64,000 nucleotides of DNA from JBAXTE01 sp963556065 (GCA_963556065.3 CAUVYH020000017.1:248001-312000); one strand, 5' to 3'. Shown: positions 38,101-45,350, numbered from the stretch's first letter. Notes: a model not told the origin generated them from the sequence alone. A program made the numbers and translations.

Positions 38101-38191
38101 TTGCAATGCCATTTGCACCCGAAACCACAACCTGTCCATACGAACCCCCACTTACAAGCAGAGTCGTCAAAATGAGTAGAAATCTTTTCAT
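32123..38191 (-). CDS. 2022-aa T9SS surface protein with beta-helix and seven Ig-like repeats
   Basis: A giant secreted protein. Signal peptide: residues 1-19 (ending GSYGQ). Residues ~20-780 look like a right-handed beta-helix, with many short N-x-I/T-x-N turns (NTITNCTV, ITGNTIG). Seven tandem 79-aa Ig-like repeats (Ig_7 type) follow at ~795-1347, each with QTYCSSQGKLVSDLTATLTG and NIIWYDAA. Further Ig/PKD-like domains come next (ICEGSSTILTATGG), then a module starting FTGSGSWNLVGNW. The end is a type A T9SS tail (YGTDGKIVHNG to VKKIIIK). It is probably a surface-anchored adhesin or glycan-binding protein. The short CTERM protein follows in the same operon. Confidence 0.93.
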   Translation of the reverse strand: MKRFLLILTTLLVSGGSYGQVVVSGANGIANGTNYTSITNAVNAIKGNTQVGYNPILTITSDIAVTTTETITEWDWVSLTIKPSGIRTISGDRFGSSIILFNGADRVVIDGLNSGGNSLTITNYSTGVGPGGQSTGTIGFVLDATYNTITNCTVLGSASKILPTSSGSENGGTIYFGLGSVTGNDYNTISYCKIGPAGENLPSIGILNYGTVDATNVKCNSNITIDNCEIYDFFRAAGCAGIYAATWNTDWTISNNKIYQTAPRTFTSGGTMYGIYFFNIYADNVQITGNTIGYSNNSGTGTLTLLGSDYAGAFRGIQMTTSSTATNACSITGNNISNVSLTSSTGTFVGIYNGSGYSSNTININSNTVNNIETITTTGALTAIYAGNAATLSASDNTLTNITQSGSGSLLGINMYAFYTGTFNSNTFSDFVINNPASTASIWGIIGEGSGNRYVFTANGNAISGFSTTSALVPTICGIREYGQNSTKVFQNNTIYNFSAQGESTLLGISASSSSGNGAGTDISGNVIHSFSNAKDVIGISSTPVVNGTISIYKNKIYGLSTSNPDGTAKGIYVGTSVYHVIYNNIIGELSSTAFTSSTSPYLSLAGIWINAGTSNIYNNTVFIGSTTSSGVNASMAGIYTSTSPTILMQNNIIVNLANPKGSGNAVAYMRSSNTLTTYSTSSNNNCFYGTSGLFWDGTNLYNTLASYKTAMGVREKASYNYNVTPLFVSTTGANANYLHIIPSTPNNPLESGGINIATFVDDFDVDARPGPSGSVNGGATKYDIGADEFDGFPLLPPTGPATQSYCASEGKLVSDLTATLTGTNIIWYDAATAGNVITSTTTLITRTYYASQTINGNESPTRLAVAVTINTTPAAPTGSASQTYCSSQGKLVSDLTATLTGANIIWYDAATNGNMINSTTVLSTGNYYASQTVNGCESTLRKVVAVTVNSTPLAPTGSASQTYCSSQGKLVSDLTATLTGANIIWYDAATNGNMINSTTVLSTGNYYASQTVNGCESTLRKVVAVTVNSTPLAPTGSASQTYCSSQGKLVSDLTATLTGANIIWYDAATNGNMINSTTALSTGTYYASQTVNGCESILRKAVAVTVNATPLAPTGSASQTYCSSQGKLVSDLTATLTGANIIWYDAATNGNMINSTTVLSTGTYYASQTVNGCESTLRKVVAVTVNSTPLAPTGSASQTYCSSQGKLVSDLTATLTGANIIWYDAATNGNMINSTTVLSTGTYYASQTVNGCESTLRKVVAVTVNSTPLAPTGSASQTYCSSQGKLVSDLTATLTGANIIWYDAATNGNMINSTTVLSTGTYYASQTVNGCESTLRKAVAVTINTMPTAPTSITGTFSICEGSSTILTATGGSEGDGCSYQWGTGSTVGSNIIAGETNAGYSTLALSSNTTFWVRRVGNTACTNTTGGITQLVTVTNSPTAIISYSGSPFSNDISTLQSVSISGTNAYTGGSYSATPVGLTINSSTGAITPNTSAINDYQVTYTIPASGACGVETATTIVTITSPCPATSTFTGSGSWNLVGNWDNGLPCATTNVIIDGTGLCTINSTANCKNLTINPEKYLTVNESQTLSINGQMTIKSTAVGTGSFINNGTVNYAMDSKIERYLTGSQWHLVSSPVTVGVAGVFHGIWLRSYNESTNTFGVYIVPDETPMPTGQGFSVWTNSANEIRTFTGLVNNGTVTPSVQLTGAAGPSTGWNLIGNPYPSAIDWNASSGWAKTNIANSIYVWNNNQYATYIGGIGTNGGSRYIAMEQGFFVQATAPGPSISMNNNVRVHNSVSYMKTNDEDPTNIIRVKVNKDSNSDETVIAIRENGSTVFNPETDAVKLPGSTTSPQMHTIKSDNSFLAISALASINEIIGKYIYLDIAETGSHQLLYTHTLSETNIPRLFDTKTQTVVEPNTPYSFNATVGDANTRFQFIESLPMSVDNSQNSSNITIWESNKILYILNSSNNAIKQVIIYGTDGKIVHNGIQTTTDLSNLSSGMYMVRVTTENKTQVKKIIIK
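34152..35810 (-). repeat. Seven 237-bp tandem repeats inside the surface protein gene
   Basis: Each unit encodes 79 residues. The six copies at lower coordinates are nearly identical at the DNA level, differing at scattered silent and a few coding sites (for example TTVLSTG or TTALSTG, NYY or TYY). The copy nearest the N-terminus (PTGPATQSYCASEG) is clearly diverged. Antisense open frames spaced 237 bp apart are a by-product. Confidence 0.95.
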
Positions 38192-38461
38192 ATTTATTAG
38201 CTTTTGAGTTTTCTGAAATTTTTCGGTATGAAATTACAAAAAATATCAATTCAAGTAAGCCCTTTTTCTGGAATTTGTTTTATAATGAAGAGTATAATAA
38301 ATTTTAATATACCCAATTAGTTGATAATCAATTATGTATGAGATACAATCCTGTTGGATTTTTCATGCAGTGATATTATCCAAAATTTGATGAATGTTTT
38401 TTCTGTGGAGGAGACTGTGCTGAATAAATCCAACTCCCTCTAAATAAAGGCCTTAAATCAA
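38192..38461. other. Leader region of the surface protein gene
   Basis: AT-rich, no gene. Only a near-match to the -7 consensus is seen on the minus strand (one base too long), so the promoter is unassigned. A TTGATAATCAATT fragment near 38320 echoes the dispersed 60-bp element. Confidence 0.45.
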
Positions 38462-38722
38462 TTCCAAATAAAAAACAATCTGATGTGTAAAACAAAGGAC
38501 TAAAATATCATTACTCCATCCGTGTTTTTTAACCGGATTGCCTGCCAATGCAATTGAAAATAAGCACAAAGACAAAATGAATCAATTAATTTTGTAAATC
38601 ATATATGTAAGAATCGGGGCTGTTATGGCTAATCAGAAGTAAATACGCTAAGTTGTAATAAAAAATTCGGTTTTTTCACCACAACTGAGCCATTGAACAT
38701 GAATACGTTCAATTGTTTGAAA
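38462..38722. repeat. Diverged ~250-bp direct repeat, copy A'
   Basis: Second copy of 31244-31494, same orientation, about 7.2 kb away, upstream of the surface protein gene and next to the tRNA-Lys terminator. More diverged in its right third. Confidence 0.8.
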
Positions 38723-38730
38723 ATAAAAAA

Positions 38731-38750
38731 GAACTGCAAGATTGCAGTTC
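38731..38750 (-). terminator. Terminator of tRNA-Lys
   Basis: Perfect 9-bp stem GAACTGCAA/TTGCAGTTC with A and T runs on either side, extending the helix. It starts 9 bp past the tRNA 3' end on the minus strand. Confidence 0.9.
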
Positions 38751-38758
38751 TTTTTTTG

Positions 38759-38831
38759 TGTCCCCGGGGGGGCTCGAACCCCCGACCCATTGATTAAGAG
38801 TCAATTGCTCTACCAGCTGAGCTACAGAGAC
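38759..38831 (-). tRNA. tRNA-Lys (anticodon CTT)
   Basis: A 73-nt cloverleaf. The acceptor stem GTCTCTG/CGGGGAC has two G-T pairs. The D arm is GCTC-AGCTGGTA-GAGC, the anticodon loop CTCTTAA (CTT reads AAG), and the T arm GGGGG-TTCGAGC-CCCCC. Discriminator A. CCA is not fully encoded (CA follows). Its 5' 18 nt and promoter are repeated in the array upstream. Confidence 0.95.
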
Positions 38832-39620
38832 CTAATTCGATTGCAAATGTACGTTTTTTTCAATAAAAGTACATTGTTTTTATCTTTTTTCGGAATATTT
38901 TTTTACTATTGTGAGGTTAATCAACTCAAAGTCAAGTGCTCTACTCCCGCAGGTGTTAGAAAATCTTTGATTTTTTACTCCTGCGTGGATGCTCGAAAAA
39001 AAACAAAAACTTATTTCGTTAATAACGACTTATCTTGGTACGTAAAAGTTTTTGATTTTTTCGGCACAGCTGAGCTACAGAGACCTAATTCGATTGCAAA
39101 TGTACGTTTTTTTCAATAAAAGTACATTGTTTTTATCTTTTTTCGGAATATTTTTTTACTATTGTGAGGTTAATCAACTCAAAGTCAAGTGCTCTACTCC
39201 CGCAGGTGTTAGAAAATCTTTGATTTTTTACTCCTGCGTGGATGCTCGAAAAAAAACAAAAACTTATTTCGTTAATAACGACTTATCTTGGTACGTAAAA
39301 GTTTTTGATTTTTTCGGCACAGCTGAGCTACAGAGACCTAATTCGATTGCAAATGTACGTTTTTTTCAATAAAAGTACATTGTTTTTATCTTTTTTCGGA
39401 ATATTTTTTTACTATTGTGAGGTTAATCAACTCAAAGTCAAGTGCTCTACTCCCGCAGGTGTTAGAAAATCTTCGATTTTTTTACTCCTGCGTGGATGCT
39501 CGAAAAAAAACAAAAACTTATTTCGTTAATAACGACTTATCTTGGTACGTAAAAGTTTTTGATTTTTTCGGCACAGCTGAGCTACAGAGACCTAATTCGA
39601 TTGCAAATGTATGTTTTTTT
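38814..39620. repeat. 253-bp tandem repeats carrying the tRNA-Lys 5' end and promoter
   Basis: Units start CAGCTGAGCTACAGAGACC at 38814, 39067, 39320 and 39574 (spacing 253, 253, 254). Three full units and a fourth that fades after ~39620. Each unit starts with the first 18 nt of tRNA-Lys (reverse strand) and its upstream -7 element. Only the first joins a complete tRNA. The rest of the unit (TTTACTATTGTGAGG and onward) is AT-rich. The forward open frames here are repeat artefacts. Confidence 0.93.
38844..38851 (-). promoter_or_regulatory. -7 element of tRNA-Lys
   Basis: Minus strand reads TACATTTG (TAnnTTTG), 12 bases before the tRNA 5' end. The same element recurs intact at about 39097 and 39350; the fourth copy starts the same way. 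Confidence 0.7.
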
Positions 39621-39698
39621 CGACAAATGAACATCGTTTTTTATCTTTTTTCTGATTGTTTTTTTGAATTTTGATAAAAAAAGCACATTAATATTTTC

Positions 39699-39706
39699 TA
39701 ACTTTG
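39699..39706 (+). promoter_or_regulatory. -7 element of the lipid kinase gene
   Basis: TAACTTTG (TAnnTTTG) lies 20 bases before the ATG at 39727 and downstream of an alternative ATG at 39664, which supports the later start. Confidence 0.65.
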
Positions 39707-39726
39707 TTCTTCTAATTAACTATTTG

Positions 39727-40671
39727 ATGAATAATATCAAGCCTTTGCCATTATTCTGGCATGTAATAATTAACCCTGTTGCCTTACGTGGAGGAAGTCT
39801 CGAATATTGGAAAAGAATATCAGCGTTGCTTGCCGACCGTGGACTTTTGTTTAAAGAATGGCACACTACCGCGAAGGATGATGCATTACATATTGCGCAA
39901 ATGCTGGTTGATGATGGTGCGGTTTCTATTATTGTTGTAGGCGGCGACGGTACACTCAATGAAGTGGTAAACGGAATTATGCGTTGTGGAGAACTGGCGA
40001 AAAATGTATTACTGGCTGTTTTACCGGCGGGCACCGGTAACGATTGGTCGCGAACACATCGGTTTCCTTCCAGGATGAATGAAATTATAGCCATGTTTTT
40101 TTCCGGAGCCATTATTCATCACGATATAGGAATGGTGAAATCAATTGGCAAGCAGGAACAACCTTCGCGATATTTTATCAATATTGCGGGATTGGGGTTT
40201 GACGCAGCTGTTATCGATCGAGTTCACCGTGCTCGAAAATTCAAAGTGGCAAAGGGAATGGTTTATGTCAAGCATTTAATTCTCTCTTTACTGAAATACA
40301 AACCTGTGAATTGTAAGCTGATTTTAGACAATGAAGTGGTAAATAAACTCGTTTTTTCGATAGCTGCAGGTATTTGCAAGTACAATGGAAACGGAATGAA
40401 ACCTGTTCCGATGGCCGATCCTACCGATGGTTTGTTGGATGTTGTTGTTATCGAAAAGATGAAACTATGGCAACTTCTTATGCAGATTCCGGCTCTTTTC
40501 AGAGGAACTTATATTAAACATCCGAAGGTTTTTCACTATCGGGTAAAAGCAATGTCTGTTGTCCCTGAAAGCTTGTTTTTAGCTGAGGTGGAAGGTGAAA
40601 TGGTGGGTGAAGGAAGTTTTAACGTGGAGATTGCAGATCGAAAAATTAAGGTATTGATTCCATCCGATTAG
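39727..40671 (+). CDS. Diacylglycerol/lipid kinase family protein (YegS/DgkB type)
   Basis: A 314-aa soluble kinase of the DAGK catalytic family. The nucleotide-binding signature GGDGTLNEVVNG lies near residues 73-84, followed by LPAGTGNDWSRT. The C-terminal beta-rich domain (residues ~140-310) completes the fold. It phosphorylates diacylglycerol or a related lipid at the membrane surface. The frame is open from 39664, but a -7 element sits between the two ATGs, so I start at MNNIKPLPLF. Monocistronic. Precise lipid substrate unknown. Confidence 0.9.
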   Translation: MNNIKPLPLFWHVIINPVALRGGSLEYWKRISALLADRGLLFKEWHTTAKDDALHIAQMLVDDGAVSIIVVGGDGTLNEVVNGIMRCGELAKNVLLAVLPAGTGNDWSRTHRFPSRMNEIIAMFFSGAIIHHDIGMVKSIGKQEQPSRYFINIAGLGFDAAVIDRVHRARKFKVAKGMVYVKHLILSLLKYKPVNCKLILDNEVVNKLVFSIAAGICKYNGNGMKPVPMADPTDGLLDVVVIEKMKLWQLLMQIPALFRGTYIKHPKVFHYRVKAMSVVPESLFLAEVEGEMVGEGSFNVEIADRKIKVLIPSD

Positions 40672-41064
40672 TGAACAATGCTAATTAATTGATCGAAATA
40701 GTAGATTTGTCAAGATCGTACCCAAGAGTATTTTTATTAATTCCCCATGTGGACTATCGGACAAAAATTTATTTCATTCGAAAAAAAATAGATTTTGAGT
40801 AAAACTTTAAAGAATTTTAAGAATTATATTGCTGAAATAAGGTACCTTTGAAGAAATATTTGAAACCAGTCGATTAAATAGTTGATATGCACAGTCTGAA
40901 TTTAAAAAATAGATTTTTGATTTTCAAGAATGTGAAAGACCGGGATGCCTTTCTCGGGTAAGCTATACACACCAATCCTTTAAATTTATTATTAGGGTGC
41001 ATCAAGAAAATTTTATTTTTGATGTTTCTTTCAATTATTATTAAAAACATAAAATCTTAATACA
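40672..41064. other. Leader and intergenic region before tnaA
   Basis: A -7 element at 40843-40850 predicts a ~210-nt untranslated leader. It contains a 24-codon frame (40887-40961) without Trp or Pro, so not a recognisable tnaC. An imperfect CCGGGA/TCTCGG hairpin lies near 40940-40957. Confidence 0.45.
40843..40850 (+). promoter_or_regulatory. -7 element of the tnaA promoter
   Basis: TACCTTTG (TAnnTTTG), 214 bases before the tnaA ATG, an unusually long leader for this window. Confidence 0.6.
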
Positions 41065-42441
41065 ATGGAACTACCTTTTTCAGAATCTTACAAAATTAAG
41101 ATGGTTGAACCCATCCGCCGCAGTACACGCGCTCAGCGCGAAGAATGGATTAAAGCGGCTCATTATAATTTGTTTAATCTTAAAAGTGATCAGGTATTTA
41201 TCGATTTGCTTACCGATTCTGGTACCGGAGCCATGAGCGACCGCCAATGGGGTGCTATGATGGTGGGCGATGAAAGTTATGCCGGCGCTTCTTCCTATTT
41301 TAATTTAAAAAATGCCGTTAAGAACATTCTCGGTTTCGATTATATCATGCCTACACATCAAGGTCGTGCTGCCGAAAATGTGCTTTTCTCCGTATTGGTA
41401 AAAGAAGGTGACTTTGTACCCGGTAATTCGCATTTCGATACTACAAAAGGCCATATAGAATTCCGCAAGGCACATGCAATCGATTGCACTATAGATGAAG
41501 CTGCCAATACCGAATTATATCATCCGTTTAAAGGGAATGTTGACCCTGTAAAGCTGGAAAAAGCATTACAGGAACATGCCGATAAAACACCATTTATCAT
41601 CGTTACGATAACCAATAATACCGCCGGCGGACAGCCTGTTTCGATGGAAAACCTGAAAGCAGTTCGTAAGATTGCCGATAAGTATAATAAATTAGTGGTT
41701 ATTGATTCTGCCCGTTTTGCCGAAAATGCATATTTTATTAAAATTCGGGAAGAAGGCTATAAAGATAAAACCATCAAAGAAATTGTAGCTGAGATGTATT
41801 CTTATGCCGACGCAATGACTATGAGTGCGAAAAAAGATGCCATCGTAAACATGGGCGGATTTATTGCAATGCGCAGCGAAGAACTTTGGCGCCAAGCCTC
41901 CGTCTTCAATATCATGTTTGAAGGTTATGTAACTTACGGCGGTATGTCGGGACGAGACATGAACGCGCTAGCTGTGGGGCTCGACGAGGGTACCGAGTTT
42001 GACTATCTGGAAACCCGTATTAAACAAGTGGAATATCTTGGAAATCGCTTAACGGAGTTTGGAATTCCGTTCCAATTTCCGGCCGGTGGACATGCAATCT
42101 TTGTGGATGCTAATAAAGTGCTTCCGAATGTTCCTAAAGAAGAATTCAGAGCACAAACATTGGGTCTTGAGCTGTATTTGGAGGCAGGAATTCGTGGAGT
42201 GGAAATCGGTGCTATCTTAGCCGACCGGGATCCCGAAACTCGCGAAAACCGTTATCCGAAACTCGAACTGCTTCGCTTGGCCATTCCGCGCAGAGTTTAT
42301 ACCAATAACCATATTGATGTAATTGCAGTTGCTTTAAAGAATGTTTTTGATCGCAGAAATGAGATTAAAAAGGGGTATGTTATTACTCGGGAAGCTCCGA
42401 TAATGCGCCACTTTACCATTGAAATGGAAAAAGCGAAATAA
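41065..42441 (+). CDS. tnaA: Tryptophanase
   Basis: A 458-aa PLP enzyme that splits tryptophan to indole, pyruvate and ammonia. The PLP Lys is at ~257 in MSAKKDAIVNMGG. Family blocks include LLTDSGTGAMSDRQWG, PTHQGRAAENV and AGGQPVSMENLKAV. I favour tryptophanase over tyrosine phenol-lyase because of DSARFAENAYF and RGVEIGAILADRDP; the lyase has DATRCVENAYF and an Arg in the second block (MERG). A C-terminal His in MRHFT matches TnaA. No tnaB permease adjacent. It has a long leader and a strong terminator. Confidence 0.95.
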   Translation: MELPFSESYKIKMVEPIRRSTRAQREEWIKAAHYNLFNLKSDQVFIDLLTDSGTGAMSDRQWGAMMVGDESYAGASSYFNLKNAVKNILGFDYIMPTHQGRAAENVLFSVLVKEGDFVPGNSHFDTTKGHIEFRKAHAIDCTIDEAANTELYHPFKGNVDPVKLEKALQEHADKTPFIIVTITNNTAGGQPVSMENLKAVRKIADKYNKLVVIDSARFAENAYFIKIREEGYKDKTIKEIVAEMYSYADAMTMSAKKDAIVNMGGFIAMRSEELWRQASVFNIMFEGYVTYGGMSGRDMNALAVGLDEGTEFDYLETRIKQVEYLGNRLTEFGIPFQFPAGGHAIFVDANKVLPNVPKEEFRAQTLGLELYLEAGIRGVEIGAILADRDPETRENRYPKLELLRLAIPRRVYTNNHIDVIAVALKNVFDRRNEIKKGYVITREAPIMRHFTIEMEKAK

Positions 42442-42506
42442 GGTAAAAGCTGAAGGTCTAAAGTAAAAAGTTTGGTTTTAGACATTTCAAAACGCAACTA
42501 AGGTAA

Positions 42507-42540
42507 AGAAGAGGCACCAATGAAAGTTGGTGCCTCTTCT
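42507..42540 (+). terminator. Terminator after tnaA
   Basis: Perfect 14-bp stem (42507-42520 with 42527-42540), 6-nt loop TGAAAG. The T run is weak, but the stem is strong and well placed. Confidence 0.85.
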
Positions 42541-42622
42541 AGTAGATTTATAATCGTATCTCATTATTGTTTTTTGCTCGATAGGATATCAATTTCAAAT
42601 ATTTAGGCAAAAAACAGTCCTC

Positions 42623-42651
42623 TTGTTTTCAATGAATTTTTTGTATCTTTG
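42623..42651 (+). promoter_or_regulatory. Promoter of the methionine sulfoxide reductase gene
   Basis: TTG at 42623-42625, an 18-bp gap, then TATCTTTG at 42644-42651, the best -33/-7 pair in this window. The leader is about 140 nt. Confidence 0.68.
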
Positions 42652-42795
42652 CACCTTGAAAAATTTGTGATCATAACTCTTGAAAAGATTATTTTGAGAC
42701 CTTGATTTTAGATGAATTCTTAACATAGAATATAGTGCTGTCTATCGTTTTTTTAGAAAAGAATGACGTTTTTATTCTATTTATTCTTCAGAAAA

Positions 42796-43257
42796 ATGAC
42801 CGAGAAACAAAAAACAGAACATTACAACCGAATAGAGAAACAACTGCAGGAGTTGTTTGTAAAAACAACCAATCCTATTGCGAGAATGGCGACAGCAATA
42901 GCGTTACTTCATCATAAATTGGATTATTTTTTTTGGACCGGATTTTACCTGCTCGACGACGGAGTTTTAACGATTGGCCCTTATCAGGGACCTTTGGCAT
43001 GCATGGTTTTGCAGAAAGATACCGGCGTTTGCTGGGCAGGAATCAATCGTAGAAAATCTCTAGTGGTACCTAATATTCATGATTTTCCCGGGCACATTGC
43101 TTGCGACAATCGTTCTCAGTCCGAGGTTGTTGTTCCACTGATAGAAGATGGAAAGGTAGTTGGAATTCTTGATGTGGATAGCAAGAGTGCAGGTTCGTTT
43201 ACCCAAGTCGATGCCGAGGGGTTAGAGAAAATTGTAGCCCTGATTTATCAGAAATAA
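42796..43257 (+). CDS. Free methionine-(R)-sulfoxide reductase (GAF domain)
   Basis: A 153-aa stand-alone GAF-domain enzyme (fRMsr/YebR type) that reduces free Met-R-sulfoxide using thioredoxin. The three Cys used by the family are present: Cys69 in GPLACMV, Cys79 in DTGVCWAG and Cys103 in GHIACDNRSQSE. VGILDVDS near the C-terminus completes the fold. The frame is open from 42763, but MTEKQKTEHY matches the usual start. Cytoplasmic oxidative-damage repair. Monocistronic. Confidence 0.93.
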   Translation: MTEKQKTEHYNRIEKQLQELFVKTTNPIARMATAIALLHHKLDYFFWTGFYLLDDGVLTIGPYQGPLACMVLQKDTGVCWAGINRRKSLVVPNIHDFPGHIACDNRSQSEVVVPLIEDGKVVGILDVDSKSAGSFTQVDAEGLEKIVALIYQK

Positions 43258-43604
43258 AATAAATATTTTTGTCTTCGTTGTCGCTTTAATTTTGCGATTA
43301 AGCATGGCATTGATTCCTCTTTGCAGGACAAAATTTAAAATTAGATTTTGTAATTGCATGTAATAATAGTATTTACAAAAAATTACTATTAAAACAGATC
43401 AAAAAGCAAGTTCGGATTATATTTTTAATGACGAATAAGTCTGTTGCATATTGGTCTCTTCGAAATCGGATTTAGGCATAATCGATCTGCCGACTGGTAA
43501 AAACCGAATCAATCAGCCGGCAAACTCCCTGCTTTTTATTGATTAAATTAGGATTAATTTTTACCTTTGCACCATCAAAAGAAAATCAATAATTTGTAGA
43601 TATA
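43258..43604. other. Intergenic stretch, 347 bp
   Basis: No gene seen. An AT-rich hairpin (ATAGTATTT/AATTACTAT-like) lies near 43367-43390, and the ftcD promoter at the right end. Confidence 0.55.
43539..43569 (+). promoter_or_regulatory. Promoter of ftcD
   Basis: TTG at 43539-43541, a 20-bp gap, then TACCTTTG at 43562-43569, 35 bases before the ATG. Confidence 0.68.
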
Positions 43605-45296
43605 ATGAGAAAACTAATTGAATGCGTTCCCAACTTTAGCGAAGGTAGGGATATGTCTGTTATTCAGCAGATAACAGCAGAAATTGAATCGGTAGATGGT
43701 GTAAAGCTTTTGGATGTGGATCCCGGCCAGGCAACCAACCGCACGGTAGTTACCATGGTGGGCACTCCCGATGAAGTCATTGAAGCTGCATTCAGGGCAG
43801 TGAAAAAGGCATCGGAGGTGATCGATATGCGTTCACATCACGGAGCTCATCCAAGATTTGGAGCTACCGATGTATGCCCGTTAGTTCCCGTTGCCAATAT
43901 CACCATGGAAGAAGTGGTGGAATATGCCCGCAAATTGGCTAAACGTATCGGGGACGAATTACAAATTCCCATTTATTGCTATGAAGATGCCGCATTTATT
44001 AAGGAACGCCGTAATTTGGCTTTCTGTCGCTCCGGCGAATATGAAGGGTTGAAAGATAAAATCACCAAGGCCGAATGGAAACCCGATTTCGGTCCTGCAA
44101 CTTTTAATGCTACAGCAGGTGCTACCGCTGTGGGTGCTCGAGACTTTTTAATTGCCGTGAACTACAATCTCAACACGACCTCAACCCGTAGGGCCAATGC
44201 CATTGCATTTGATGTCCGCGAAAAAGGCCGTCCGGTAAGAGAAGGTAATCCGGTAACCGGAAAAATTAAAAAAGACGAAAACGGAAAACAAATCATGATG
44301 CCGGGCACGTTAAAAGGCACTAAAGCCATCGGCTGGTTTATTGATGAATATGGCATTGCACAGGTTTCCATGAATATTACCAATATATCAGTAACTCCGT
44401 TACATGTGGCTTTCGACGAAGTTTGTGCAAAAGCTCAGGCTAGAGGTATCCGCGTAACCGGAACTGAAATTGTCGGATTAGTCCCGAAACGGACATTGAT
44501 AGATGCCGGAAAGTATTTTCTTGCAAAACAAGAACGTTCGCTTGGAGTATCGGAAGAAGAGTTGATTAAAATCGCTGTTAAATCGCTAGGGCTGGATGAC
44601 TTGAAGCCATTCAAACCGGAAGAAAAAATTATTGAATACATGTTGGCGGCAGAAGACAGCCAAAAGAAATTAGTGGACATGACTTGCGTTGGTTTTGCCA
44701 ACGAAACCGCATCCGAATCTCCGGCTCCGGGTGGTGGATCCATCAGCGCATATATGGCTGCATTAGGAGTTTCGCTAGGCACGATGGTCGCCAATCTTTC
44801 ATCGCATAAACCCGGTTGGGACGAACGTTGGAAAGAATTCTCCGATTGGGCGGAAAAGGGACAACAGCTAAAAGATGAGTTGATACACTTGGTAGATGAA
44901 GACACCGCTGCTTTTAATAAAATTATGGATGCGCTTGGATTGCCCAAAGGCACCGATGCCGAGAAAGCAACACGTAAGCAGGCATTGCAGGATGCTACTC
45001 TTTATGCCACCTTAGTGCCTTTTCGCACGATGGAAAAAGCATTTGAAGGTTTTGACATTTGTAAAGCCATGACGGAAATAGGAAATCCCAATTCGGTAAC
45101 CGATGCAGGAGTGGGTGCCTTATGCTGTCGGTCGGCTGTAATGGGTGCCTTTTTGAATGTTAAAATCAATGCTGCCGGGTTGGATGACAAAGAAAAAGCA
45201 CAGGATCTCATCCGGAAAGGTTCCGAAATTGAAGATAAAGCAATTGCAATGGAACAAGCGATTTTGGCTAAAGTTAATGCTGTGATCAACGGATAG
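43605..45296 (+). CDS. ftcD: Bifunctional glutamate formimidoyltransferase / formimidotetrahydrofolate cyclodeaminase
   Basis: A 563-aa fusion for the last steps of histidine breakdown. Residues ~1-300 are the transferase, which moves the formimino group from formiminoglutamate to tetrahydrofolate (ECVPNFSEGRD at the start, MRSHHGAHPRFGATDVCP near 77-94 with the catalytic His). Residues ~350-560 are the cyclodeaminase, which yields methenyl-THF and ammonia (PAPGGGSISAYMAALG, then DEDTAAFNKIM). Both halves look complete, as in eukaryotic FTCD. No hut genes are adjacent. It has its own promoter and terminator. Confidence 0.96.
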   Translation: MRKLIECVPNFSEGRDMSVIQQITAEIESVDGVKLLDVDPGQATNRTVVTMVGTPDEVIEAAFRAVKKASEVIDMRSHHGAHPRFGATDVCPLVPVANITMEEVVEYARKLAKRIGDELQIPIYCYEDAAFIKERRNLAFCRSGEYEGLKDKITKAEWKPDFGPATFNATAGATAVGARDFLIAVNYNLNTTSTRRANAIAFDVREKGRPVREGNPVTGKIKKDENGKQIMMPGTLKGTKAIGWFIDEYGIAQVSMNITNISVTPLHVAFDEVCAKAQARGIRVTGTEIVGLVPKRTLIDAGKYFLAKQERSLGVSEEELIKIAVKSLGLDDLKPFKPEEKIIEYMLAAEDSQKKLVDMTCVGFANETASESPAPGGGSISAYMAALGVSLGTMVANLSSHKPGWDERWKEFSDWAEKGQQLKDELIHLVDEDTAAFNKIMDALGLPKGTDAEKATRKQALQDATLYATLVPFRTMEKAFEGFDICKAMTEIGNPNSVTDAGVGALCCRSAVMGAFLNVKINAAGLDDKEKAQDLIRKGSEIEDKAIAMEQAILAKVNAVING

Positions 45297-45308
45297 CAAA
45301 CATTGCCT

Positions 45309-45350
45309 ATACAATAAAAGCCATCACTTTCGGGATGGCTTTTATTGTAT
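45309..45350 (+). terminator. Terminator after ftcD
   Basis: Perfect 17-bp stem (45309-45325 with 45334-45350), 8-nt loop, A- and T-rich arms. Confidence 0.9.

Noticed and set aside
20411..39620. CRISPR arrays
   Set aside because: The tandem repeats have units of 212-254 bp without variable spacers and there are no cas genes.
38742..39674. Series of overlapping forward frames of 74-125 codons
   Set aside because: They translate the 253-bp repeat and the antisense of tRNA-Lys; the same peptide recurs in each copy.
40887..40961. 24-codon leader frame before tnaA, considered as tnaC
   Set aside because: It has no Trp and no terminal Pro, which known TnaC peptides need.
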